DNA of 64,000 bases. Origin: Nocardioides kongjuensis (GTDB lineage Bacteria > Actinomycetota > Actinomycetes > Propionibacteriales > Nocardioidaceae). The notes below the pieces were generated by a model. That model searched no databases. It worked only from the letters and a program-made list of their open reading frames with translations, and was not told where the DNA came from. Below, piece after piece: positions 46,859 through 53,910 of this stretch; position 1 is the first letter of the stretch, and each line of letters starts with the position of its first letter. The stretch covers positions 3,475,001 through 3,539,000 of the forward strand of contig NZ_JACCBF010000001.1 in the NCBI RefSeq assembly GCF_013409625.1. Direction: 5' to 3'. The translations under genes were made by a program, and so were the position numbers.

Positions 46859-47206
46859 CTACCCCTCCTCGACCAGCACCCGGATGCTCGGCAGCAGCGC
46901 GAGCCCGTTGACGACGACGGAGAACACGAGCAGCGCCACCGCCCAGCCCTCGTGACCGGCGTCCCAGAGGGCCAGGCTGGCCAGTCCGAAGACCACCACC
47001 TTGGCCAGCGGACGGACCACCGGGCCGCCGTACGGCGCCTTCGGCGAGGCCAGCAGGAACCAGACCGTCATGGCGGCGATCGGGAGCAGCCAGACCAGCA
47101 GCCACCGCGGGTCGCGGTCCCAGCCCCAGACCCCGAACGCGGCGACGGCCAACAGCTCGTCGAGGAACACCAGGGCCAGGACCGACCACCCGAAGATCGC
47201 GTTCAC
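46859..47206 (-). CDS. YrdB/DUF2568-family membrane protein
   Basis: A 115-residue protein with four membrane helices. The central pattern PYGGPVVRPLAKVVVFGLAS matches the DUF2568 (YrdB) family, whose function is unknown. It starts at GTG 47206. The stop lies 5 bp from the convergent methyltransferase stop. Confidence 0.78.
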   Translation of the reverse strand: MNAIFGWSVLALVFLDELLAVAAFGVWGWDRDPRWLLVWLLPIAAMTVWFLLASPKAPYGGPVVRPLAKVVVFGLASLALWDAGHEGWAVALLVFSVVVNGLALLPSIRVLVEEG

Positions 47207-47270
47207 GCGCCGATCATGGCACGCGGCGCGGGGGCTCGAGACGCGTCCGCGGGCTCACCCGCGGGCGGCC

Positions 47271-48164
47271 TCACTTCCAGGCGCGGACCCAGTCGACGGT
47301 CATCGTCGCCGACGTCGGGGTGTCGGGCGTGATCGAGTTCCAGCGGCCGCCGAACACCTGCGTGAGCACGAGGTAGAACGGCTGGTCGAAGGGCTGCGGG
47401 GCCACCAGCGGCGCCGACGGCGTCCAGGAGTGGGTGAAGCAGACCCGGTTGTCGTACAGGAAGCGCATCGAGGTCGGCGTCCACTCCACGGCGTAGCGGT
47501 GGAACTGGGTGCCCGAGCTGGCGACCGGGCAGTTGTACCCGGTGCTCAGCGCGGTGTTCTCGCCGGCGTAGTGGACCGAGGGGTAGACGTTCTTGGGCGC
47601 ACCGCTGAACCATTCGGCGACGTCGATCTCGCCGGAGTTCGGCCAGGCGCCGTAGGTGTGCTTCTGCGGGTAGAGCCACAGCGCCGAGTGGATGCCCTGG
47701 ATCGTGGTGTTGGGCATCTTGGCGCGGAACTCGAAGCGGCCGTAGGTCTGGGTGAACAGGCCGTAGCTGCCGATCGTGGCGGCGGTGCGGTCGGTGTTGT
47801 AGGAGCCGTAGGGGCTCGTGCACGCGAAGACCGCGTCCTCCTTGCGCGCCGTCAGGAACAGCTGGCCCGAGCCGACCCGGATGTTGTCGGGGTCGTCGAC
47901 GTAGCAGCCGGAGCCGAGGGCGCTGATGCCCGTGACGGCGGTCGACTGGACCACCCACTTCGACCGGTCGAGCGAGGTGCCGTTGAAGTCGTCCTCGAAC
48001 GAGCAGCTGTAGCGCCCGCCGCCCGGCTTGGCCGGCCGCTCACCACCACAGGCGGTGGACACCGCCGAAGCAGCCGCAGCGGTCGGGCTGGCGGTCACCG
48101 GCGCGAGGGCCGCAACGGCCGCCGTGGCCGCGCCCAGGGCGCACAGAAGTCGGAAACGGAGCAT
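47271..48164 (-). CDS. secreted glycoside hydrolase family 16 enzyme
   Basis: A 297-residue exported enzyme with a signal peptide (LCALGAATAAVAALAPVTAS). The catalytic signature of GH16 is SGEIDVAEWF, giving the nucleophile and acid glutamates in E-x-D-x-x-E. Other GH16 landmarks are FEDDFNGTSLDRSKW near the mature N-terminus and YGRFEFRAKMPNT. GH16 enzymes cut beta-1,3- or beta-1,3/1,4-glucans or related galactans; specificity is not clear here. Four cysteines may form disulfides. The ATG at 48164 has GAAAGG upstream. Confidence 0.9.
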   Translation of the reverse strand: MLRFRLLCALGAATAAVAALAPVTASPTAAAASAVSTACGGERPAKPGGGRYSCSFEDDFNGTSLDRSKWVVQSTAVTGISALGSGCYVDDPDNIRVGSGQLFLTARKEDAVFACTSPYGSYNTDRTAATIGSYGLFTQTYGRFEFRAKMPNTTIQGIHSALWLYPQKHTYGAWPNSGEIDVAEWFSGAPKNVYPSVHYAGENTALSTGYNCPVASSGTQFHRYAVEWTPTSMRFLYDNRVCFTHSWTPSAPLVAPQPFDQPFYLVLTQVFGGRWNSITPDTPTSATMTVDWVRAWK

Positions 48165-48355
48165 GGTGGACCTTTCTCTCCCCCCGTGCGATCCGGTCAG
48201 CCCCATCGGGCTTCCCCATGTCGGCCGGATCGCGAGGTCGGAGCCGATCCTTGCCTATGGAACGTGTTACTGGCTAGGGGCGAGGGCCCGGACGGGATGG
48301 TCCGAACGAGTCATCACCGGCCCGTCGTCTGGTCAGGGCGGACTACGGTGGCGCG

Positions 48356-49117
48356 GTGAGCACGAGCCACGTCGACGACCTCGGCGCCGAGGTCCCCCTG
48401 CGCGGACCGGCGACCCGCATCGTCTCCCTCGTCCCGTCGATCACCGAGGCCCTGGCGACCGACGTACCCGGTCGACTGGTCGGGGCCACCGACTGGTGCA
48501 CGCACCCGCCGGACCTGGCCGTCACCCGCGTGCGCGGTACCAAGAACCCCGATCTCGCCGCGGTCCGTGCGCTCGATCCCGACCTGGTGGTGGCCAACCA
48601 GGAGGAGAACCGGGAGCTCGACGTACGCCGTCTGCGCGCCGCCGGAGTGGCCGTGTGGGTGAGCGCCATCGAGACGGTGCCCCAGGCGCTGACCTCCCTC
48701 ACCCGGTTGTACGACGAGGCGCTCGGCCTGGCCGCTCCCCCGTGGCTGGTCCGGGCCCGCGAGCTGTGGTCCGGACCGCCGCCCGCGCGACGGGGCCGGG
48801 TCGCCGTCCCCGTGTGGCGGGACCCGTGGATGGTCGTGGGGCCGCGGACCTACACCAGCGACCTGCTGGCCCGGCTCGGCTGGAGCAATGCGTACGCCGG
48901 CCCGGACGCCGGCGCGGACCGTTACCCCAAGGTCGACCTGGCCGACCTCGACCGCGCCGACCTCGACCTGGTCCTCCTGCCCGACGAGCCCTACGTGTTC
49001 ACCCCCGAGGACGGGCCCGAGGCGTTCACTCGCGTGCCGACCCGGCTGGTGTCGGGGCGGCTGCTGACCTGGTACGGCCCGGCGATGGTCGAGGCGCACG
49101 AGGCTCTGTCACGCTGA
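48356..49117 (+). CDS. BtuF-like helical-backbone metal/cobalamin receptor without signal peptide
   Basis: A 253-residue protein of the periplasmic-binding class III fold (BtuF/FecB type). It starts RIVSLVPSITEALATDVPGR, continues LVGATDWCTHPP, and has LDPDLVVANQEENR followed by a second lobe with MVVGPRTYTSDLLARLG. Such proteins normally deliver cobalamin or siderophores to an ABC importer from outside the membrane. Here the start lacks any signal peptide or lipobox, and no permease is adjacent, so it may act in the cytosol. TACGGT lies exactly 6 nt before the GTG start, which argues against a missed upstream extension. Confidence 0.78.
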   Translation: MSTSHVDDLGAEVPLRGPATRIVSLVPSITEALATDVPGRLVGATDWCTHPPDLAVTRVRGTKNPDLAAVRALDPDLVVANQEENRELDVRRLRAAGVAVWVSAIETVPQALTSLTRLYDEALGLAAPPWLVRARELWSGPPPARRGRVAVPVWRDPWMVVGPRTYTSDLLARLGWSNAYAGPDAGADRYPKVDLADLDRADLDLVLLPDEPYVFTPEDGPEAFTRVPTRLVSGRLLTWYGPAMVEAHEALSR

Positions 49118-49121
49118 CCGC

Positions 49122-49403
49122 GTGCGGATCCTGCTGCTGCTCGTCGTCCTCGCCGTCGTCGGGTGCGTTGCGCTGCCCCTGAGCGCCCTCGTCCTCGACG
49201 GCACCGACACCGGGGAGGACCTGGTCGCGCCCGTCCAGGTGCTGGTGACCGCGGCCGTCGGCGCGGCACTCGGTCACCTCGTGCTCGACCGGTCGCGCCC
49301 CGGCCGACGCCGGGCGCTGGTGGGCGCTGGGGTGGGCGTGCTCGGCGCGGCGGTCGCGCTCGTCGTGTTCTTCCTGCTCCTCAACGGGCTCCACGGCGCC
49401 TGA
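49122..49403 (+). CDS. small membrane protein, unknown
   Basis: A 93-residue protein with three predicted helices (LLLLVVLAVVGCVALPLSAL, then APVQVLVTAAVGAALGHLVL, then ALVGAGVGVLGAAVALVVFF). It starts with GTG 4 bp after the BtuF-like gene, so co-transcription is likely. No family is recognised. Confidence 0.55.
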   Translation: MRILLLLVVLAVVGCVALPLSALVLDGTDTGEDLVAPVQVLVTAAVGAALGHLVLDRSRPGRRRALVGAGVGVLGAAVALVVFFLLLNGLHGA

Positions 49404-49497
49404 GCTCGGCCGCACTGTCGTGCGGATCACAAGCGGGGTCACCAATTCGTAACCGACGCGCGGCCGACCCGAAACGTCGGGCCAGCAGGCTGGGTGC

Positions 49498-49713
49498 ATG
49501 ACCAAGACGACCTCTCCTGAGACCCAGATCGCAGGGCGTCACCTCGAGTCCGTCGAGGACCTCGACGCCGTGGCCCGCTCCCTCGCCCGCCGCGCCGCGC
49601 TGCGGGACCGCCACGCCCAGGGCCTGGCGCGCCTGATGGACGAGCGCACCGACCTGCGCGGTGTGCACCCGCTCGCCGACTTCGTCGACGACGCCATCCG
49701 CTGGTCGGCCTGA
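49498..49713 (+). CDS. small hypothetical soluble protein
   Basis: A 71-residue helical protein (VEDLDAVARSLARRAALRDR, then GLARLMDERTDLRGVHPLAD). The codon usage is typical of the neighbourhood. No clear ribosome binding site is seen. A strong terminator follows. Its function is unknown. Confidence 0.5.
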   Translation: MTKTTSPETQIAGRHLESVEDLDAVARSLARRAALRDRHAQGLARLMDERTDLRGVHPLADFVDDAIRWSA

Positions 49714-49740
49714 CCGGCGCTCCTCGACCGCCTTCCCCGG

Positions 49741-49779
49741 ACCGCCGGGCGGCTCCTCACGCAGGAGCCGCCCGGCGGT
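49741..49779. terminator. strong bidirectional hairpin
   Basis: Arms of 17 bp (49741-49757 and 49763-49779) are perfectly complementary around the loop CACGC. CCCCGGACC and GGTCCGGGG extend the symmetry outward. It lies between the convergent ends at 49713 and 49794 and is the strongest terminator in the window. Confidence 0.9.
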
Positions 49780-49793
49780 GTTGGTCCGGGGCG

Positions 49794-51416
49794 TCAGCGG
49801 CGCCGGCGCGCCGTCCCGAACATGCCGCGGGCGATCTCCGCGGCGGCGGTGCGCATGAACTGCTTGAACGCCGAGGACTTCACGACGTCCTTGACGATCT
49901 CGCCGGCGGCGTTGCCGTCGTCCTTCTTCCTCGGCGCGGCCTTCTCCTTCGCCGCAGGCTTGCCGGCCTTCTCGTCGGCCTCGGCCTTCGCGCCCTCCTC
50001 GAGCTTCTTGGCGAGGATCTCGCGGGCCGACTCGCGGTCGACGACCTCGGCGTACTTCGCCTGCCGGGGACTGGCCTTGACGGTCGCCTCCATCGACGCA
50101 GCAGCGCTGGGCGCCATCAGCGACTCGGGCGCGCGCAGGCGGGTCCACGCGACCGGCGTCGGGGCGCCCTTCTCCCCCATGACCGTCACGATCGCCTCGC
50201 CGATGCCGAGCGTCGTGATGACCTCGCCGAGGTCGGCGTACGCGCTCTTGGGGTAGGTGTTGACGGTCGCCTTGAGCGCCTTCGCGTCGTTGGGCGTGTG
50301 GGCGCGCAGCTGGTGCTGGATGCGGGAGCCGAGCTGGGCGAGCACGTCGTCGGGTACGTCGGTCGGGCTCTGCGTCACGAAGAAGACACCGACGCCCTTC
50401 GACCGGATCAACCGCACCGTCTGGGCGATCGACTCCAGGAACGGCTTCGACGCGTCCTTGAACAGCAGGTGCGCCTCGTCGAAGAAGAACACCAGCTTGG
50501 GCTGGTCGACGTCGCCGACCTCGGGCAGGTCGTGGAACAGGTCGGCGAGCAGCCACATCAAGAAGGTGGAGAAGATCGCCGGCCGGTCCTGCAGGTTGGG
50601 CAGCTCGACCAGGTTGACCAGGCCGCGTCCGTCGGACGCCTGCTGCAGCAGGTCGGCGGAGTCGAACTCCGGCTCGCCGAAGAAGGCCTCGGCGCCCTGG
50701 TCGGCGAAGGCGATCAGCTCGCGCAGGATCACGCCGGCGGTGGCCGAGGAGAGTCCGCCGAGCTCCTTGAGGTCGGCCTTGCCCTCGTCGCTGGTGAGGT
50801 GCTGGACGACGGCGCGCAGGTCCTGCAGGTCGAGCAGCGGCAGGCCCTGCTTGTCGGCGTAGTGGAACACCAGGCCCAGGCTGGACTCCTGGGTGTCGTT
50901 GAGCCCGAGGACCCGGCTGAGCAGGATCGGGCCGAACGACGAGACGGTCACCCGGACCGGGATGCCGATGCCCTGGCCGCCGAGCGCGTAGTACTCCACC
51001 GGGAAGGCGGTCGCCTTCCAGTCCTGCCCGACCGACCGGGTGCGCGCGAGGAGCTTGTCGTTGGCCTCACCGGCAGTGGCGATGCCGGACAGGTCGCCCT
51101 TGATGTCCGCGGCGAAGACGGGCACGCCGGCGGCGCTCAGCTGCTCGGCGAGCAGCTGCAGCGTCTTGGTCTTGCCGGTGCCGGTCGCACCGGCCACCAG
51201 GCCGTGGCGGTTGAGCATCGCCAGCGGGATCCGGATGGTGCTGGCGGAGAGCTGGTCGGGGCCGGTCATCAGGCCGCCGAGCTCGAGTGCGGGCCCCTCG
51301 AAGGCGTAGCCGGGGGCGATCGCCTCCTCGATGGGGCTCTTCGGCTCGGGGGCGGGAGCCTCGGGGGCCGTGGTGTCAGGTGCTGCGTCGGGAGTGGGCG
51401 TCTGCTCCTGCGTCAT
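49794..51416 (-). CDS. HerA-like ATPase, DUF853 family
   Basis: A 540-residue ATPase. Walker A is GATGTGKTKT near residue 80 and Walker B is LVFFFDEAHLLF. Arginine and polar sensor motifs follow in VFFVTQSPTDVPDDVLAQLG. This is the DUF853 (YjgR) branch of HerA/FtsK-type motors, hexameric enzymes that presumably move DNA or other polymers; the cellular role is not established. The C-terminal ~100 residues are Lys/Ala/Glu-rich and probably flexible. TAGAGT lies exactly 6 nt before the ATG, suggesting a leaderless message. Confidence 0.88.
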   Translation of the reverse strand: MTQEQTPTPDAAPDTTAPEAPAPEPKSPIEEAIAPGYAFEGPALELGGLMTGPDQLSASTIRIPLAMLNRHGLVAGATGTGKTKTLQLLAEQLSAAGVPVFAADIKGDLSGIATAGEANDKLLARTRSVGQDWKATAFPVEYYALGGQGIGIPVRVTVSSFGPILLSRVLGLNDTQESSLGLVFHYADKQGLPLLDLQDLRAVVQHLTSDEGKADLKELGGLSSATAGVILRELIAFADQGAEAFFGEPEFDSADLLQQASDGRGLVNLVELPNLQDRPAIFSTFLMWLLADLFHDLPEVGDVDQPKLVFFFDEAHLLFKDASKPFLESIAQTVRLIRSKGVGVFFVTQSPTDVPDDVLAQLGSRIQHQLRAHTPNDAKALKATVNTYPKSAYADLGEVITTLGIGEAIVTVMGEKGAPTPVAWTRLRAPESLMAPSAAASMEATVKASPRQAKYAEVVDRESAREILAKKLEEGAKAEADEKAGKPAAKEKAAPRKKDDGNAAGEIVKDVVKSSAFKQFMRTAAAEIARGMFGTARRRR

Positions 51417-51492
51417 GCCGGAACTCTAAGCCCGGCTTGGCGGAACACGCCGTCGCAGTCAGGCGCGGACTCGCCCCGTAGACTCCGAAGCC

Positions 51493-51789
51493 GTGATCTT
51501 CAAGCGTGTGGGGGTCGGGCGTCCCTACCCCGACCACGGCCTCACCTCCAAGGGGTGGGCTGCCGTGCCCCCGCGCCAGGTCCGCCTCGACCAGCTGGTC
51601 ACGACCAAGGACACGCTGCAGCTCTCGTCCCTGCTCGACGAGGACTCCACCTTCTTCGGCGACCTGTTCGCCCACGTCGTGCTGTGGCGCGGCGACTACT
51701 ACCTCGAGGACGGGCTGCACCGCGCCCTGCGGGCAGCCCTGCAGCAGCGGAACGTCCTCCACGCGCGCGTGATCCGGATGGAAGGCTGA
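51493..51789 (+). CDS. small ParB/Srx-fold-like protein (often annotated VapB)
   Basis: A 98-residue protein. The stretch VRLDQLVTTKDTLQLSSLLD followed by YYLEDGLHRALRAALQQRNV looks like a ParB/sulfiredoxin-type fold, with the DG-x-HR motif of that superfamily. Homologues next to LytR_C genes in actinobacteria are often named VapB antitoxins, but no PIN-domain toxin is present and the sequence does not look like a ribbon-helix-helix or AbrB antitoxin. It starts with GTG, TAGACT is 8 nt upstream, and the LytR_C gene follows after 7 bp. Confidence 0.7.
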   Translation: MIFKRVGVGRPYPDHGLTSKGWAAVPPRQVRLDQLVTTKDTLQLSSLLDEDSTFFGDLFAHVVLWRGDYYLEDGLHRALRAALQQRNVLHARVIRMEG

Positions 51790-51796
51790 GACCCGA

Positions 51797-52339
51797 ATGG
51801 AAGGCCTCGACGTCAAGGCGGGCAGCCGCTCGGCGGTGACCCTGGGGGCACTGGCGGTGGTGTTCGTCGCGAGCGCCGCGTGGGGCTGGGCCAAGGTGAC
51901 GCAGCCGTTCCCGGAGAAGGTCGAGCCGGCGCCGTGCACCTCCACCCTGGTCGAGAAGGGCGACGACCTCGCGCCGCCGCAGGTGATGGTCACGGTGCTC
52001 AACGGCGGCGGCGCCAACGGCCTGGCCGGCAAGACGATGGACAAGCTGGTCAGCTTCGGCTTCGCCAAGGGCGACACCGGCAACGCCCCCGACACCGGCG
52101 GTGCGGTGGCCGCGCAGGTGTGGTCCGACGACCCGGGCGACCCGGCGGCGATCCTGCTGGCGTCCTACCTCGGCAGCGACGTCGACATCGTCGACCAGCC
52201 GTCCGGCTACCCGGGCGTCACCATCGTCGTCGGCAAGCGGTTCCAGGGCGTCGTCGAGGGGCACCCGACGGTGACCGCGAGCAAGGACGCCTACGTCTGC
52301 ACGCCGCCGCTCAGCAGCCAGCCCGAGAACCCGAGCTGA
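51797..52339 (+). CDS. LytR C-terminal-domain membrane-anchored protein
   Basis: A 180-residue protein. One N-terminal membrane helix (AVTLGALAVVFVASAAWGWA) is followed by an exterior domain with MVTVLNGGGANGLAGKTMDK, the LytR_C domain signature, in which a VLNG-turn-GLA segment leads into a helix. The domain is found attached to or near LytR-CpsA-Psr enzymes that attach polymers to peptidoglycan, though here it stands alone. Two cysteines flank the domain (PAPCTST and YVCTPP). It is convergent with the antiporter, 9 bp apart. Confidence 0.82.
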   Translation: MEGLDVKAGSRSAVTLGALAVVFVASAAWGWAKVTQPFPEKVEPAPCTSTLVEKGDDLAPPQVMVTVLNGGGANGLAGKTMDKLVSFGFAKGDTGNAPDTGGAVAAQVWSDDPGDPAAILLASYLGSDVDIVDQPSGYPGVTIVVGKRFQGVVEGHPTVTASKDAYVCTPPLSSQPENPS

Positions 52340-52348
52340 CCGCGCCGG

Positions 52349-53842
52349 TCAGTCCTCGAGCCACTGCGCGAGCCGGCCGCCCTGGCTGACCTGGCGCAGC
52401 CGCTGCTCGGTCGCCTCGCGCAGCTTGCGGGGCGTGACGACGATGAGGTCGTCGCCGTGGCGCAGGACGGTACGACGCTCGGGCACCATCGTCTGGCCGT
52501 CGCGGACGACCATCGAGACGTTGGCGCCCACCGGCAGGCGCAGCTCGCCGACCTCGACGCCGTGCAGCTTCGAGACGGGGCTGATCGTGACCTGGAGCAG
52601 GTCGGCCGCGACCCGGTCGAGCGGCGCCGCCTCGACCTCGATGCCGCGCGGCTCCGAGCGGCGGGCGACGCGCAGCAGCCGGGCGGTCAACGGCAGTGAG
52701 GGCGCGGTGATCAGGGTGTCGAGGACGACGAGCACGAAGACGATGTCGAACAACCGGGTCGCGCCGTCGACCCCCTCGGCGAGCGGGATCGTGGCGAGCA
52801 CGATGGGGACGGCGCCGCGCAGCCCGGCCCAGGAGATGAAGGCGAGCTCCGGCCACTTCATCGGCCGGGCGACCGCACTCACCACCACCGACACCGGTCG
52901 GGCCACGAACGTCAGGATGCTGCCGGCCACCACGGCCATCCCGATGACCTCCCACGTCAGCCGGGCCGGCGAGAGCAGCAGGCCGAGCATGACGAACAGC
53001 CCGATCTGGGCCAGCCAGGCCAGGCCCTCCACGAAGGAGCGGGTGGCCACGCGGTGCGGCAGCTCGGCGTTGCCGAGCACCAGCGCGGCGACGTAGACCG
53101 CGGCGAACCCGCTGGCGTGCGCGGCCGCGGCGCCGCCGTACCCGATGAGGGTCAGGCAGAGCACCGCGATCGGGTAGAGGCCGGACGAGGGCAGCGCCGC
53201 GCGCCGCATCACCCAGGCGCCACCGAACCCGGCGGCGAGGCCGAAGGCGACGCCGGCGACGAGCTCGTAGACGACGATGCCGGTGGTGCCGAGCAGGCCG
53301 TGCTCACCCACCGCCCCGGACGAGACGAGGGTGACGAGCACGACGGTCGGGGCGTCGTTGAGACCGGACTCGGCCTCGAGCGTGCCGGTGATCCGCTTGG
53401 GCAGGGGCACCACGCGCAGCACCGAGAACACCGCCGCCGCGTCGGTCGGCGAGCAGACCGCACCGAGCAGGATCGAGACCTGCCAGGACAGGCCGAGAAG
53501 CACGTGCACGCCCACCGCGACCACACCGATCGACACCAGCACGCCGAGCGTCGCCAGGGACAGGCCCATCCGCATCGCGGGGCGCGCGTCGCGCCAGCTC
53601 GTCGTGAGACCGCCCTCGGCGAGGATGACGGCCAGCGCGCCGAACCCGATCGCGTGCGCCACCCGCGCGTCGCTGAAGTCGATCCCGAGACCCGAGTCGC
53701 CCAGCGCGACGCCCATCAGCAGGTAGACGAGAAGACTCGGGAGGCCCACCCCGGACGACATCCGCACGGCCAGCACGGCCAGGAACGTGACTCCGGCGCC
53801 GATCAGCAGGAAGGTGTCGAGCTGGTGGACGTCGAAGGTCAA
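52349..53842 (-). CDS. CPA1-type K+/H+ antiporter with C-terminal RCK domain
   Basis: A 497-residue protein of the NhaP2/CvrA type. Twelve or more membrane helices include the conserved ion-binding segment GAVCSPTDAAAVFSVLR and ESGLNDAPTVVLV. The C-terminal ~100 residues form a TrkA_C/RCK_C regulatory domain (LHGVEVGELRLPVGANVSMV, then LRHGDDLIVV). It exchanges potassium or sodium for protons at the inner membrane. The only plausible start is TTG at 53842, which is unusual. It is divergent from the FAD dehydrogenase, sharing a 68-bp promoter region that holds the KstR box. Confidence 0.88.
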   Translation of the reverse strand: MTFDVHQLDTFLLIGAGVTFLAVLAVRMSSGVGLPSLLVYLLMGVALGDSGLGIDFSDARVAHAIGFGALAVILAEGGLTTSWRDARPAMRMGLSLATLGVLVSIGVVAVGVHVLLGLSWQVSILLGAVCSPTDAAAVFSVLRVVPLPKRITGTLEAESGLNDAPTVVLVTLVSSGAVGEHGLLGTTGIVVYELVAGVAFGLAAGFGGAWVMRRAALPSSGLYPIAVLCLTLIGYGGAAAAHASGFAAVYVAALVLGNAELPHRVATRSFVEGLAWLAQIGLFVMLGLLLSPARLTWEVIGMAVVAGSILTFVARPVSVVVSAVARPMKWPELAFISWAGLRGAVPIVLATIPLAEGVDGATRLFDIVFVLVVLDTLITAPSLPLTARLLRVARRSEPRGIEVEAAPLDRVAADLLQVTISPVSKLHGVEVGELRLPVGANVSMVVRDGQTMVPERRTVLRHGDDLIVVTPRKLREATEQRLRQVSQGGRLAQWLED

Positions 53843-53886
53843 GAGTCACTCGGCTTCCGTCGGGTGGCGGGGGCCTAGTCTATCGG

Positions 53887-53900
53887 TAGAACATGTTCTA
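53887..53900. promoter_or_regulatory. KstR-type operator, perfect palindrome
   Basis: TAGAACATGTTCTA is a fully symmetric 14-bp match to the KstR consensus TNNAACNNGTTNNA. It overlaps the -10 box TAGATT (53899-53904), 6 nt before the GTG at 53911. It lies 45 nt from the divergent antiporter start and could affect that gene too. Confidence 0.85.
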
Positions 53901-53910
53901 GATTTCAGCC

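Noticed and set aside
48258..48271. A third KstR-like site TGGAACGTGTTACT before the GH16 and BtuF-like genes
   Set aside because: It misses the final A of the consensus and is not positioned on a -10 box of either gene. Chance matches of this quality are expected in 64 kb.
51493..51789. Toxin-antitoxin module (VapB)
   Set aside because: No PIN-domain or other toxin gene is adjacent, and the visible motif fits a ParB/sulfiredoxin-like fold better than an antitoxin DNA-binding domain.
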